DNA from: Hyphomicrobiales bacterium
Lineage (GTDB): Bacteria > Pseudomonadota > Alphaproteobacteria > Rhizobiales > Rhizobiaceae
DNA length: 52,829 nt
Direction of reading: 5' to 3'
Assembly: GCA_900474095.1 (NCBI GenBank)
Contig: UCOA01000091.1
Location: forward strand, 1 to 52,829
Within the stretch, counting starts at the first letter, position 1; each line of letters begins with the position of its first letter. Below the pieces are notes generated by a model. It saw nothing but the letters and a program-made list of their open reading frames with translations, made no database searches and was not told the origin of the DNA. Of this stretch, positions 1 through 8,899 are shown in pieces. The position numbers and the translations under genes were made by a program.

Positions 1-3000
1 GCAGGCGCCAGCCACATCCCCTTCATCGTCCGCGATGACAGTGCGGCCAGCGATATCGTCTTCCAGACTTCCGACACCACCTGGCAGGCCTATAATGAAT
101 GGGGTGGAGCGAGCCTCTATTTCGGCGACGTGCCGGTCGATCCCGCCAATCTGATCGGCTATCTGCCGCCCAATTGCGGCTGCGGCGTAAACTCGATCGG
201 CCGCGCCACCGCTGTGAGCTACAATCGTCCGTTCGTCACCAACACGAGCGTGAAAGGCGGCACGCATGACTTCATATTCGGGGTCGAGCATTCGGCGATC
301 CGCTGGCTCGAGCAGAACGGTTACGATGTCTCCTACATCTCCGGCGTCGACGCGACGCGGAGCGGCAGCCTGTTGCTTAATCACGAGGCTTTTCTTTCGG
401 TGGGGCATGACGAGTACTGGTCGGCTGAACAGCGCGCCAACGTTGAAGCGGCGCGCGACGCTGGCGTCGATCTCGCCTTCTGGAGCGGCAATGAAGTCTA
501 CTGGAAGGTTCGTTGGGAAACCAGCATCGACGGCAATGGCACGCCGTACCGGACGATGGTCACGTACAAGGAAACCTGGGGTGGAACCCCCGATCCGAGC
601 TCCACGGGTACTGGCACCTGGCGAGACCCGCGGTTTGCCGATCCAGGGCAGGAGCCGGAGAACTCGCTGACCGGCACCATGTTCACGGTTGACAGCTACC
701 GGCTGGACACGATCACCATCCCCTACGACTATTCCAACCTGCGGTTCTGGCGCAACACCGACGTTGCCGAGCTGCAGCCGGGCCAGACCTTCTCTCTCGT
801 TCAGAACCTGCTCGGCTATGAGTGGGACTCCGACGTCGAAAATGGCTACCGGCCCGCCGGGCTGATCAACATGTCGCTGTCGACGGTTTCGGTCGCCACC
901 TATCTGCGCGACTACGGTACCACCATCGGTCCCGCCGATGTCACGCACAGCTTGACCATGTACCGGGCCGAAAGCGGCGCGCTCGTCTTCGGAGCGGGGA
1001 CCGTCTTCTGGTCCTGGGGCCTGGATGCCAACCATGAGGGTGCGACGACACCAACCGATCCGAATGTCCAGCAGGCGATGGTCAACATGTTCGCCGACAT
1101 GGGCATTCAGCCAGGCACGCTCGACGCAAGCCTGATCCTGGCGACGCAATCGACCGATACGATCAAGCCGACCTCGACCATCACCTCTCCCACCCTGGGC
1201 GCGAGTTTCGTCGAGGGACAGAAGGTCACGATCACCGGCAGCGCGCAGGATCTCGGTGGCGGTATTGTCGCGGGGGTCGAGGTGTCCCTTGACGGAGGCC
1301 AGAGCTGGTGGAAGGCGCAGGGCCGCGAGGCCTGGAGCTACAGCTGGGTCGTGCAGGCGTCCGGGACCTACAACATCATGTCGCGCGCGGTGGACGACAG
1401 CCTCAACCTCGGCAATCCGTCCGCCAGCACCCAGGTCTCGGTCAATCTGCCTTCGACATCGAGCCTCTGGACGCTTGCCAGCAAACCGCAAGTCGAAACC
1501 AATCTCGATCGGGACGGCGTCGAACTGGGCGTCCGCTTCCAGGCGGCGACGGATGGCGTTGTCAACGGCATTCGGTTCTACAAGGGTTTCTACAACGTCG
1601 GCGCGCACATCGTCAGCCTGTGGACGTCCACGGGCACGCAAATTGCCACCGGCACGTCCTCCGGCGAACCCATAACGGGCTGGCAGACGGTGACGTTCGC
1701 CAATCCGGTGCGCCTTACTCCCGGCACGACTTATGTCGCGTCCTATCACACGGGTGGATACTATTCGTCGAACGACAACTATTTCACGTCGTCCTACGCC
1801 AATGGCCTGCTCAATGTTCAGGCTGGCGGCGGTGTCTACGCGTATACCAGCAACAGCAACGGCGTGTTCCCGGGCAACAGTTCCAACGCAAACTACTGGG
1901 TCGACGTTGTTTTCACGCCGGATCCCAACCAGGCGCCGACGGCGACCGCCGATTCCGGGTTTACGGTCGGCAAGAACGGCATGCTGCCGATCTCCTTCAC
2001 CGCACTGGTGGCCAATGACAGCGATCCTAACAACGACCCGCTGACCGTCAGTGCGGTCAGCAATGCCACCAACGGAACCGTGACGTTGGATACGCAGACG
2101 GGCAATGTCATCTACACGCCGAATGCCGACTATAGCGGGCCGGCAAGCTTCACCTACACGGCCTCGGACGGGCGCGGCGGCACCGCGACCGCCAACGTGT
2201 CGCTGACGGTCGAGCAAGACCCTGCCGGCGTATCGCTGTTCCAGTGGACCGAAGGGCCGACGGGGGCGGCGGCCAGTGACACCCAGCCATTGGAACTCGG
2301 GATGAAGTTCACTGCATCCGTGGTGGGAACGATCACCGGCATACGCTTCTACAAGCCGGCAAATGCCACCGGGCCGCATACCGGCTCGCTGTGGTCATCG
2401 ACCGGCACGCTGCTGGCGACCGTCACCTTCACCAACGAATCCACCAGCGGCTGGCAAACAGCCACCTTCTCCAATCCGGTTGCCATCACGGCGGGGACGA
2501 CCTATGTCGCCTCCTATCACACGACCGGGTTCTATGCGGCCACCGCGAACTATTTCAACAGCGCGAAGGTCAATGGGTCGCTGACGGCTCCCTCCTCAGC
2601 GACAAGCGGCGGAAACGGCCTCTATGTCTATTCATCGGGCACCGCGTTTCCGACTGCCAGTTTCCAGGCCAGCAATTATTGGGTCGACGTCGTCTACAAA
2701 CGCTCGACCGTCAACACCGTGCCGATTGCCAGCAACGACAACGGCTTCACGGTCTCCAACAGCAACTCGATTTCGATTGCTGCATCCACACTGCTTGCCA
2801 ACGACAGCGACCCTGACGGCGATCCCCTGACGATCACCGGCGTAGCCGGCGCCACCAACGGCACGGTGGCGTTCAACAGCCAGACCAGCACGGTCACGTT
2901 CACGCCGACGTCAGGCTATATCGGACCGGCAAACTTCTCCTACACCATATCGGACGGCCGCGGCGGAACGGCGTCTGCCGTCGTCAGCCTGACGGTCGGC

Positions 3001-4287
3001 CAATCGGCGACCACACTGAACCTGTTTTCTCCGTCCAGCGCGCCGAGCGTGACTTCCGTCAACGACCCCGGGTCCGTGGAACTGGGCGTGAAATTTATCG
3101 CTTCGTCCGCCGGCATCATCACTGGGCTACGCTATTACAAGAGCGCCCAGGACACCGGTACGCATACCGGCTCGCTGTGGACCAGCGGCGGGAATCTGCT
3201 CACGTCTGCAACCTTCACCAACGAGAGCGCCAGTGGCTGGCAGACGGTGACTTTCACCCAACCTGTCTCGATTTCCGCGGGGGCGACCTATGTCGCCAGC
3301 TATCATTCCAATGGCTTTTACGGGGTGACGCCGAACTTCTTCGCGACCAGCTACACGAACGGCCCGCTGACGGCGCCGTCCAGTGCGGGAAGTGGCGGAA
3401 ACGGTGTCTTTGCCTATGGTACGACCAGCCTCTTCCCGGCGGCCACCTACAGCGCGACGAACTACTGGGTGGATGTCCTCTACGAGCAGGCAACGGGGAA
3501 CCTCAGCCCGGTAGCGCTCGACGATTCCGGGCACTCGACGCCATTCAACACCGCGCTCTCCGTACAGGCGAGCACACTCCTTGCCAATGACAGTGATCCC
3601 AATGGCGATCCGATGGTCATTACCGGTGTCGGAAACGCGGTGAACGGCACCGTCGCCTTCGACACCCCGTCGAATACCGTCACCTTCACGCCGACGAACG
3701 GCTACTCCGGCGCTGCGAGCTTTACGTACTCGATCGCCGACGGGCAGGGCGGAACCGACACGGCCCAAGTGTCGCTCAACGTCGTACCCCAGGACGAGCA
3801 GAACCTGTTTTCGGCGTCTGCAACGCCCGCGTCCGTTACAGAAAACGACTCCGCCGACGTCAATCTCGGCATGAAGTTCCAGGCAGACGTGGCAGGCTCG
3901 ATTACCGGATTCCGTTTCTACAAGGGCCCCAGCAATACCGGCCCGCATACCGGATATCTCTGGACGTCGACCGGCACGCTGCTCGCAAATGCCACTTTCA
4001 CCAACGAAAGCGCCAGCGGTTGGCAGTCCGTCAATCTGGCCCAGCAGGTGGCGATCCAGGCAAACACGACCTATGTCGTTTCCTACAGCAGCAATGGCTT
4101 CTATTCTGCAACGAGCAATTTCTTCAGTTCCGGTGTAGACAACGGCAATCTGCACGCGCTGTCGTCGGCGCTCAGCGGCGGCAACGGCATCTATGCCTAT
4201 GGGGCAGCCGGGCTGTTCCCGAACAGCACCTACAGCAGCACGAACTACTATGTGGATGTGGCGTTCAGACCGCAGTTGGCGGCGTAG
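1..4287 (+). CDS. Large modular protein: dimethylformamidase-like domain plus DUF4082 and cadherin-like repeats (5' partial)
   Basis: The frame is open from base 1, so the N-terminus lies outside the window; the first internal ATG (130) is not the start. The first ~1.1 kb resembles the large C-terminal region of N,N-dimethylformamidase beta-subunit-like proteins, with motifs GHDEYWS and WSGNEVYW. An Ig-like linker follows (about 1165-1450). Then four DUF4082 modules (about 1464-1914, 2230-2700, 3019-3486, 3799-4272) alternate with three cadherin-like modules (about 1927-2217, 2713-3000, 3502-3786) carrying ANDSDPxxDP and DGxGGT motifs. The protein ends with the fourth DUF4082. Alternating beta-sandwich modules with calcium-type Asp motifs suggest an exported or surface protein; the substrate is unknown and I do not claim amidase activity. 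Family recognition is firm, function is not. Confidence 0.85.
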   Translation, partial: AGASHIPFIVRDDSAASDIVFQTSDTTWQAYNEWGGASLYFGDVPVDPANLIGYLPPNCGCGVNSIGRATAVSYNRPFVTNTSVKGGTHDFIFGVEHSAIRWLEQNGYDVSYISGVDATRSGSLLLNHEAFLSVGHDEYWSAEQRANVEAARDAGVDLAFWSGNEVYWKVRWETSIDGNGTPYRTMVTYKETWGGTPDPSSTGTGTWRDPRFADPGQEPENSLTGTMFTVDSYRLDTITIPYDYSNLRFWRNTDVAELQPGQTFSLVQNLLGYEWDSDVENGYRPAGLINMSLSTVSVATYLRDYGTTIGPADVTHSLTMYRAESGALVFGAGTVFWSWGLDANHEGATTPTDPNVQQAMVNMFADMGIQPGTLDASLILATQSTDTIKPTSTITSPTLGASFVEGQKVTITGSAQDLGGGIVAGVEVSLDGGQSWWKAQGREAWSYSWVVQASGTYNIMSRAVDDSLNLGNPSASTQVSVNLPSTSSLWTLASKPQVETNLDRDGVELGVRFQAATDGVVNGIRFYKGFYNVGAHIVSLWTSTGTQIATGTSSGEPITGWQTVTFANPVRLTPGTTYVASYHTGGYYSSNDNYFTSSYANGLLNVQAGGGVYAYTSNSNGVFPGNSSNANYWVDVVFTPDPNQAPTATADSGFTVGKNGMLPISFTALVANDSDPNNDPLTVSAVSNATNGTVTLDTQTGNVIYTPNADYSGPASFTYTASDGRGGTATANVSLTVEQDPAGVSLFQWTEGPTGAAASDTQPLELGMKFTASVVGTITGIRFYKPANATGPHTGSLWSSTGTLLATVTFTNESTSGWQTATFSNPVAITAGTTYVASYHTTGFYAATANYFNSAKVNGSLTAPSSATSGGNGLYVYSSGTAFPTASFQASNYWVDVVYKRSTVNTVPIASNDNGFTVSNSNSISIAASTLLANDSDPDGDPLTITGVAGATNGTVAFNSQTSTVTFTPTSGYIGPANFSYTISDGRGGTASAVVSLTVGQSATTLNLFSPSSAPSVTSVNDPGSVELGVKFIASSAGIITGLRYYKSAQDTGTHTGSLWTSGGNLLTSATFTNESASGWQTVTFTQPVSISAGATYVASYHSNGFYGVTPNFFATSYTNGPLTAPSSAGSGGNGVFAYGTTSLFPAATYSATNYWVDVLYEQATGNLSPVALDDSGHSTPFNTALSVQASTLLANDSDPNGDPMVITGVGNAVNGTVAFDTPSNTVTFTPTNGYSGAASFTYSIADGQGGTDTAQVSLNVVPQDEQNLFSASATPASVTENDSADVNLGMKFQADVAGSITGFRFYKGPSNTGPHTGYLWTSTGTLLANATFTNESASGWQSVNLAQQVAIQANTTYVVSYSSNGFYSATSNFFSSGVDNGNLHALSSALSGGNGIYAYGAAGLFPNSTYSSTNYYVDVAFRPQLAA

Positions 4288-4342
4288 GGCGGGGCGCAAG
4301 GACAAACTGATGTGATGGCCGCGCTATGGCGGGAGAATACCG

Positions 4343-4564
4343 ATGAGCAGCGAACTCCACGCAGACGGCATCGGTGAAATCACCGTCACCGGCGCGGTCG
4401 TTAGGATCGATCTGATGAGCCTTGCTGTCATCGAAAGGGACGGGCAAAACAATCCGAAACCGGCTTTCCGCCAGAGGATACTCATGCCGGTCGAGGCCGG
4501 CGCGGTTCGCCGGTTGTCCGATGTCCGGAAGATACCACGGATCGTGCCTCCTCAAGCGGGTTAG
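4343..4564 (+). CDS. Small hypothetical protein, possibly internally deleted
   Basis: This 73-codon ORF begins with ATG after a purine-rich GGGAGAA. Its first ~50 residues read like a real protein (an ITVTGAVVRIDL beta segment, then FRQRILMPVE). I loosely recall a small conserved alphaproteobacterial family with this N-terminus and longer C-termini ending in a VEAG-VxR segment. Here MPVE runs directly into EAGAVRR and then into Arg/Pro-rich sequence unlike the start, as if a piece had been lost. Function is unknown. It sits between the giant protein and the end of the sugar-transport operon, which is on the other strand. The 4565-4761 stretch that follows holds no recognisable gene. Confidence 0.4.
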   Translation: MSSELHADGIGEITVTGAVVRIDLMSLAVIERDGQNNPKPAFRQRILMPVEAGAVRRLSDVRKIPRIVPPQAG

Positions 4565-4761
4565 CTTGATCCGAACCACGTAGCCGTGGATCTGATTGGG
4601 CTGTTGGCCGAGAAGGACATGGACTTGTGGCGTTGGCACGAGCCCATGCAAGGATGGGGGATAGCTCGCCGTCGTTTTGAGCGGGCGTCAAAGATTAGGG
4701 CATCCGGGCGGAGCGCGTGATTCTGTTACGACCGATGCGAACGCTAGCACCAGCCTATTAC

Positions 4762-5757
4762 TCACGGAATGCGTCGCCCACTTTCATCAAAGCGGTGTAG
4801 ATGCTCTTGCAGGAATTGAAACTGCAGCACTTCCCCCGTTTTCATCTTCTGGTCGCCATTGATGCGAACGATCAGTTCCCCAAGTTCGGAGTCGATGTAG
4901 GCGATCGTTTCATTGCCGAGATGTTCGGCAACACGCAACCGGCCCTTCCAGAGCCCATGCGCGCCAAGCTCGATATGTTCGGGCCGCACGCCAATTGTTG
5001 TAGCACCTAGCTTTGCGGCGGCCTCACCGGTGATCAGGTTCATCCGGGGGGAACCGATAAATCCGGCGACGAACAGTGTTTGCGGACGGTTGTAGAGCTC
5101 CATCGGCGCACCGACCTGTTCGATTCGTCCCGCATTCATGACAACGATCTGATCGGCGAGCGTCATCGCCTCGACCTGATCGTGCGTCACGTAGATCATC
5201 GTTGATTTCAACCGCTCATGCAGATCGGCGAGTTCCACCCGCATCTGATTGCGGAGTGCTGCGTCGAGATTGGAAAGGGGTTCGTCAAAAAGGAACACGT
5301 CAGGGTTGCGGACGATCGAACGACCTATCGCAACGCGCTGCCGCTGACCGCCGGACAGCGCCGCCGGCTTGCGCTTCAGAAGCGGCTGGAGATGCAGGAT
5401 CTCGGCCGCCGCATCTACGCGCTTCTGCCGTTCCTTCGTTGGCGTCTTCGAAAGCCGCAGACCGAAGTCGATGTTCTGCTCGACCGTCATATGCGGAAAA
5501 AGGGCATAGGATTGGAAAACCATCGAGATGCCGCGCTTGGACGGCTCTTCGCGGGTGACATCCCGGCCACCGATCGAGATCTTGCCGCGGCTGGGGGCCT
5601 CGAGTCCTGCCACCATGCGCAACAACGTCGATTTTCCGCAGCCGGAGGGACCGACGAGCACCGTGAACGAACCGTCCGGAACCGACAGCGTTAAATCGGG
5701 GATCGTCTCGATCGCGCCGAAGGTTTTGTTGATATTGCTAAGTTCTACATTTGCCAT
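4762..5757 (-). CDS. Sugar ABC transporter ATP-binding protein (UgpC/MalK type)
   Basis: 331 residues. Walker A GPSGCGKST at 36-44, Q-loop in VFQSYALFPH, signature LSGGQ at 134-138, Walker B VFLFDEP at 154-160, then the H-loop THDQ. A C-terminal TOBE-like region contains GVRPEHIELG, typical of CUT1 carbohydrate importers. It is the last gene of a minus-strand operon, 25 bp after the second permease. A strong GGAGG lies 8 bases before the ATG. It would energise uptake through the two upstream permeases. Length is slightly short for MalK-type ATPases but the domain set is complete. Confidence 0.93.
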   Translation of the reverse strand: MANVELSNINKTFGAIETIPDLTLSVPDGSFTVLVGPSGCGKSTLLRMVAGLEAPSRGKISIGGRDVTREEPSKRGISMVFQSYALFPHMTVEQNIDFGLRLSKTPTKERQKRVDAAAEILHLQPLLKRKPAALSGGQRQRVAIGRSIVRNPDVFLFDEPLSNLDAALRNQMRVELADLHERLKSTMIYVTHDQVEAMTLADQIVVMNAGRIEQVGAPMELYNRPQTLFVAGFIGSPRMNLITGEAAAKLGATTIGVRPEHIELGAHGLWKGRLRVAEHLGNETIAYIDSELGELIVRINGDQKMKTGEVLQFQFLQEHLHRFDESGRRIP

Positions 5758-5782
5758 GTCATGATCCTCCCAAAATTAAGCT

Positions 5783-6613
5783 TCAGCCCTTGACTGCACC
5801 GCCTGTCAGGCCCGCAACGATGTATTTCTGCGCGGCGACGAAAAACACGACGGCCGGCAGGATGGTGAGCGTGATGAAAGCCAGAACCCTGTTCCATTCG
5901 ACGAGGAATTCGCCACGGAACTGCATCATTCCGAGCGGCCAGGTGAACAGGTCGCGCGAGTTGATCACCACGAGCGGCAGCAGGAAGTTGTTCCAGCTCT
6001 GCACGAATGCAAAGACGCCGACGGTGGCGAGGATGGGTGTCGAAAGGGGCAGGGTGAACCGCCAGAAGAAACGGATATAGCCGCACCCCTCAACGTAGGC
6101 TGCTTCGAAGAGCTCCTTCGGTAACTGTTCGAAAAATGTCTTGAAGAGCAGGATGGACAGCGACAGACCAAACGCCGTCTGCGGCAGGATCACTGCCCAG
6201 TAGCTATCGAGCAGTCCGAAGTCGCGCACCTTGATGAACAGTGGTAGGATCGCCGTCGCGAATGGAAACACCAGCCCTGCCAGGAGGTAGGACATCAGCA
6301 TTTTCGAGCCGAAGAATCGGATCTGCGCGAAAACGTATGCGGCGGCGGCCGCGACGATCAGCGTCAGGACAACCGTGGACAGCGAGATGATCAGCGAATT
6401 ACCGAGATATTTCCAGAAGCCCGGATCGTTGAGCAGCGCCGAATAGAATTCGGTGTTCCAATGCGACGGAATGCCGAACGGGTTGGCCAGTAGTTCGCCA
6501 TTCGTTTTGAAGCCGCCGAACACGGCGACTGTCAAAGGGCCGATGACGAACGTCACGACAATCAGCAGGATCGCTAGGCGCGCGAGCTGTGGGATTAAAC
6601 GAGCGGAAATCAT
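5783..6613 (-). CDS. Sugar ABC transporter permease (MalG/UgpE type)
   Basis: 276 residues from the ATG at 6613, which overlaps the preceding permease stop as TGATG, implying translational coupling. An open frame continues upstream but is antisense-like sequence inside the neighbour. The protein has a N-terminal membrane segment, the periplasmic stretch FGGFKTNGELLANPFG characteristic of MalG-type permeases, about six membrane helices, and the EAA loop EAAYVEGCG. It ends with GLTGGAVKG, the usual end of this family. It forms the inner-membrane pore with the product of 6613-7533. Confidence 0.93.
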   Translation of the reverse strand: MISARLIPQLARLAILLIVVTFVIGPLTVAVFGGFKTNGELLANPFGIPSHWNTEFYSALLNDPGFWKYLGNSLIISLSTVVLTLIVAAAAAYVFAQIRFFGSKMLMSYLLAGLVFPFATAILPLFIKVRDFGLLDSYWAVILPQTAFGLSLSILLFKTFFEQLPKELFEAAYVEGCGYIRFFWRFTLPLSTPILATVGVFAFVQSWNNFLLPLVVINSRDLFTWPLGMMQFRGEFLVEWNRVLAFITLTILPAVVFFVAAQKYIVAGLTGGAVKG

Positions 6614-7533
6614 CACTTGCTCCCCCTGTTGGTCTGACGCTGGTAAAAGATCGAAACCCCGACGGCGGCAATGAAGAGCAGGACGCCGACAGCGCTGCCG
6701 AATCCGATCCTCGTGCGGGTGAGGCCGAACGTGTAGAGATAGGTGACGATGGTGTGGGTCGAATTGGACGGCCCGCCATTGGTGAGCGGAATGACCACGT
6801 CGAAGAGCTGTAGCGACCCGACGACGGCGAAAAAGGCGGAGACGCCGATTGCCGCTCCGATCAACGGCACCTGGACAAAGCGAACGACTTCCCAGCGCTT
6901 CGCGCCTTCGAGTCGTGCCGCCTCCAGAAGTTCCTTCGGAACGCTTTGCAAGGCGGCCACGAAAATCATCATATGGAACCCGAAATACTTCCACAGCACC
7001 ACAAGCGTGATGGCGAGGAAGGCCCAGTGGCGATCGGCAAGAATGAAAACAGGATTCATCCCCAGCGACTTGAACAGGGCACTCGCGACGCCGGCATTGC
7101 CATCGAAAACGAAGCTCCAGATCAATCCAGAGGCGATTTCGGCCAGGATGTAGGGCAGGAAGAAGACCAGCCGGAACAACGTGTTCGCGGGCGTCTTCTC
7201 GTAGACCATCAGCGCAAGGCCGAGTGCGAGTGGCAACTGGATGAACAGCGAAACAGCCAGGACGATCAGGGTGTTGCGAACGGACTGCCAGAAGATGCCG
7301 TGATTGAGGACCTGACGGAAGTTGTCGAGCCCGACAAAGTCGGTTGGGGTGCCGTAGCCGTTCCATTTGAACAGGCTGTAGTATGCCGCATCGAAAAGCG
7401 GCAAAGCGACGAAGAGGGTGAAGAGCAGGAAGGCGGGCGGCAACATGAGAAGGACCGCCTGGCCTTTGCTCGACATGAGATCGGCAAGTATTGAATTGGA
7501 CTTCGAGGCTCGTATGCTTGCTGCGTTGGACAT
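6613..7533 (-). CDS. Sugar ABC transporter permease (MalF/UgpA type)
   Basis: 306 residues with a cytoplasmic N-terminal tail, a first membrane helix near residue 30, the FVGLDNF motif common to MalF/UgpA permeases, and the EAA loop EAARLEGAKRWEVVRFVQVPL that docks the ATPase. It follows the binding-protein gene by 56 bp and overlaps the next permease by one base. The complete set (binding protein, two permeases, ATPase) is a CUT1 carbohydrate importer. The sugar cannot be read from sequence, but the glycosidase upstream points to a glycoside or oligosaccharide. Confidence 0.93.
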   Translation of the reverse strand: MSNAASIRASKSNSILADLMSSKGQAVLLMLPPAFLLFTLFVALPLFDAAYYSLFKWNGYGTPTDFVGLDNFRQVLNHGIFWQSVRNTLIVLAVSLFIQLPLALGLALMVYEKTPANTLFRLVFFLPYILAEIASGLIWSFVFDGNAGVASALFKSLGMNPVFILADRHWAFLAITLVVLWKYFGFHMMIFVAALQSVPKELLEAARLEGAKRWEVVRFVQVPLIGAAIGVSAFFAVVGSLQLFDVVIPLTNGGPSNSTHTIVTYLYTFGLTRTRIGFGSAVGVLLFIAAVGVSIFYQRQTNRGSK

Positions 7534-7589
7534 GGCTTCGCTCCACTGGATGGGGCCGGCAGGTCAAGCCTGCCGGCCAGATGCGAAAT

Positions 7590-8852
7590 TCAACGAACGG
7601 ACCACGCGTCCTGAACAGTTGTCGCGGCCTCTTCCGGTGTCACCGCGCCTTGTGCGAGATCCGCAGCAGCATCGTTGATGGTCGCCCCAACGTCCGACCC
7701 CAGTGCCTGATCGAGGAAGATCTGGTGGAAGCTGGACGCGATTAGGGCGGCCGACATCTGCTTGAAGAAGGGATTGCTCATCCGTTCATCCGCACTCTTG
7801 GTAACGGGAATGAAGAGGCCCTCGGCACCAGCTACCGCTTGGTTTTCCTTGCTGGAGAGATATTTCAGGAATTCGATCGCTTCGGGCTTCGCACCGGCGA
7901 CGACGGCAAAACCATTGATGCCGCCGAACGTATCGGTTGGCTGCCCAGCACCACCGGCAACTGCCGGGAACCGGACGGTCGCCATCTTTTCGTCAGAGAT
8001 ACCCTTGCCTGTGGCGGAGTTCTGCTTCGCTGTGCCGTAGTCCCAGTCGCCCATCAGGTGGAAAATGCCCTTGCCGTCGCCGAACATGCCGGTCGCCTGC
8101 TCGAAGGTCGTGTCCATGAAGCCCGGCTGGAACGGTTGAAGATCGAGAAGCGCCTTGAAATCCTCGCCAGCTTTGACGAAGGGTGCGGCTGCAAAGCCAT
8201 CGCCTTCTCCGGCCATGGCCGCAGTCAGGCCGTCCTTGCCGGCATCGCGCACCATCAGATAGCCGTAGTAGAAATGCAGCGGCCACTTGTCCTTGCCTCC
8301 GACGACGATCGGCGTGATGCCGGCCTCCTTCGCCTTTTTGACTCCAGCCAGGAAGTCGTCCCAAGTCTTGATCGCACCCAGATCGATTCCGGCCTTGGCG
8401 GCGAGGTCCGTGTTGGTCCAGAACACGATCTCATTGGCATTGGTGGGGATTCCATAGACCTTGCCGTCGATGGTGAACGCGGCAAGGCTTGCCGCCGACA
8501 GACTATCCGCCCATTCCGGCGTCATCATCGCATCGATGTCCTGCAAGACGCCGGCTTCCGCCTGCTGCGCCAGCACGCCACCCGCCCAGCTATAGATCAA
8601 GTCCGGCTTCTGGTCGGATTGCAGAAGCGTGCTTAGCTTCTGCTTGTAGGCTTCGTTGGCGAGGTATTCGAAGGATATGTCGACGCCGGTATGCGCCTTC
8701 TCAAATTCCCTGACGACCTGGTCGTAATAGGCCTTCTCATTGGCCGGCACTTCCGGGCGCAAAATGTCGACGGTCGTCTGCGCCAGAACCGTGGACGCTG
8801 ACAGAGACAGGAAAAGCGCGGTGTTCCTGAGCACGCGCATTGATATGTTCAT
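7590..8852 (-). CDS. Extracellular sugar-binding protein of the ABC importer
   Basis: 420 residues from the ATG at 8852, chosen because GAGGAGGA lies just upstream; an in-frame start at 8903 would precede the signal peptide with unlikely sequence. The N-terminus is a Sec signal peptide (Arg, hydrophobic LFLSLSAST, cleavage near VLAQ-TT). The mature part is a family 1 solute-binding protein (KAYYDQVVREFEKAHTGV, the DLIYSWAGG segment, and FGGINGFAVVAGAKPEAIEFLKYL near the C-terminus). It delivers the ligand to the permeases encoded downstream. The 47-bp gap to the GH30 gene suggests one transcript starting at the GH30 promoter. Confidence 0.93.
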   Translation of the reverse strand: MNISMRVLRNTALFLSLSASTVLAQTTVDILRPEVPANEKAYYDQVVREFEKAHTGVDISFEYLANEAYKQKLSTLLQSDQKPDLIYSWAGGVLAQQAEAGVLQDIDAMMTPEWADSLSAASLAAFTIDGKVYGIPTNANEIVFWTNTDLAAKAGIDLGAIKTWDDFLAGVKKAKEAGITPIVVGGKDKWPLHFYYGYLMVRDAGKDGLTAAMAGEGDGFAAAPFVKAGEDFKALLDLQPFQPGFMDTTFEQATGMFGDGKGIFHLMGDWDYGTAKQNSATGKGISDEKMATVRFPAVAGGAGQPTDTFGGINGFAVVAGAKPEAIEFLKYLSSKENQAVAGAEGLFIPVTKSADERMSNPFFKQMSAALIASSFHQIFLDQALGSDVGATINDAAADLAQGAVTPEEAATTVQDAWSVR

Positions 8853-8899
8853 GTACTTCCTCCTCAAGCAAGGCAGACGGGAATCGTCCGCCAGAACGG

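Noticed and set aside
1300..4200. Similar DUF4082 segments taken as a mobile or DNA-level repeat
   Set aside because: They are diverged coding modules of one protein with no terminal repeats.
4265..4651. 128-codon minus-strand ORF after the giant modular gene
   Set aside because: Overlaps the end of that gene and the small plus ORF; composition and lack of a ribosome-binding site do not support it.
5783..7567. Extension of the second permease to 594 codons
   Set aside because: The added half lies in another frame of the first permease; the TGATG overlap and family length fix the start at 6613.
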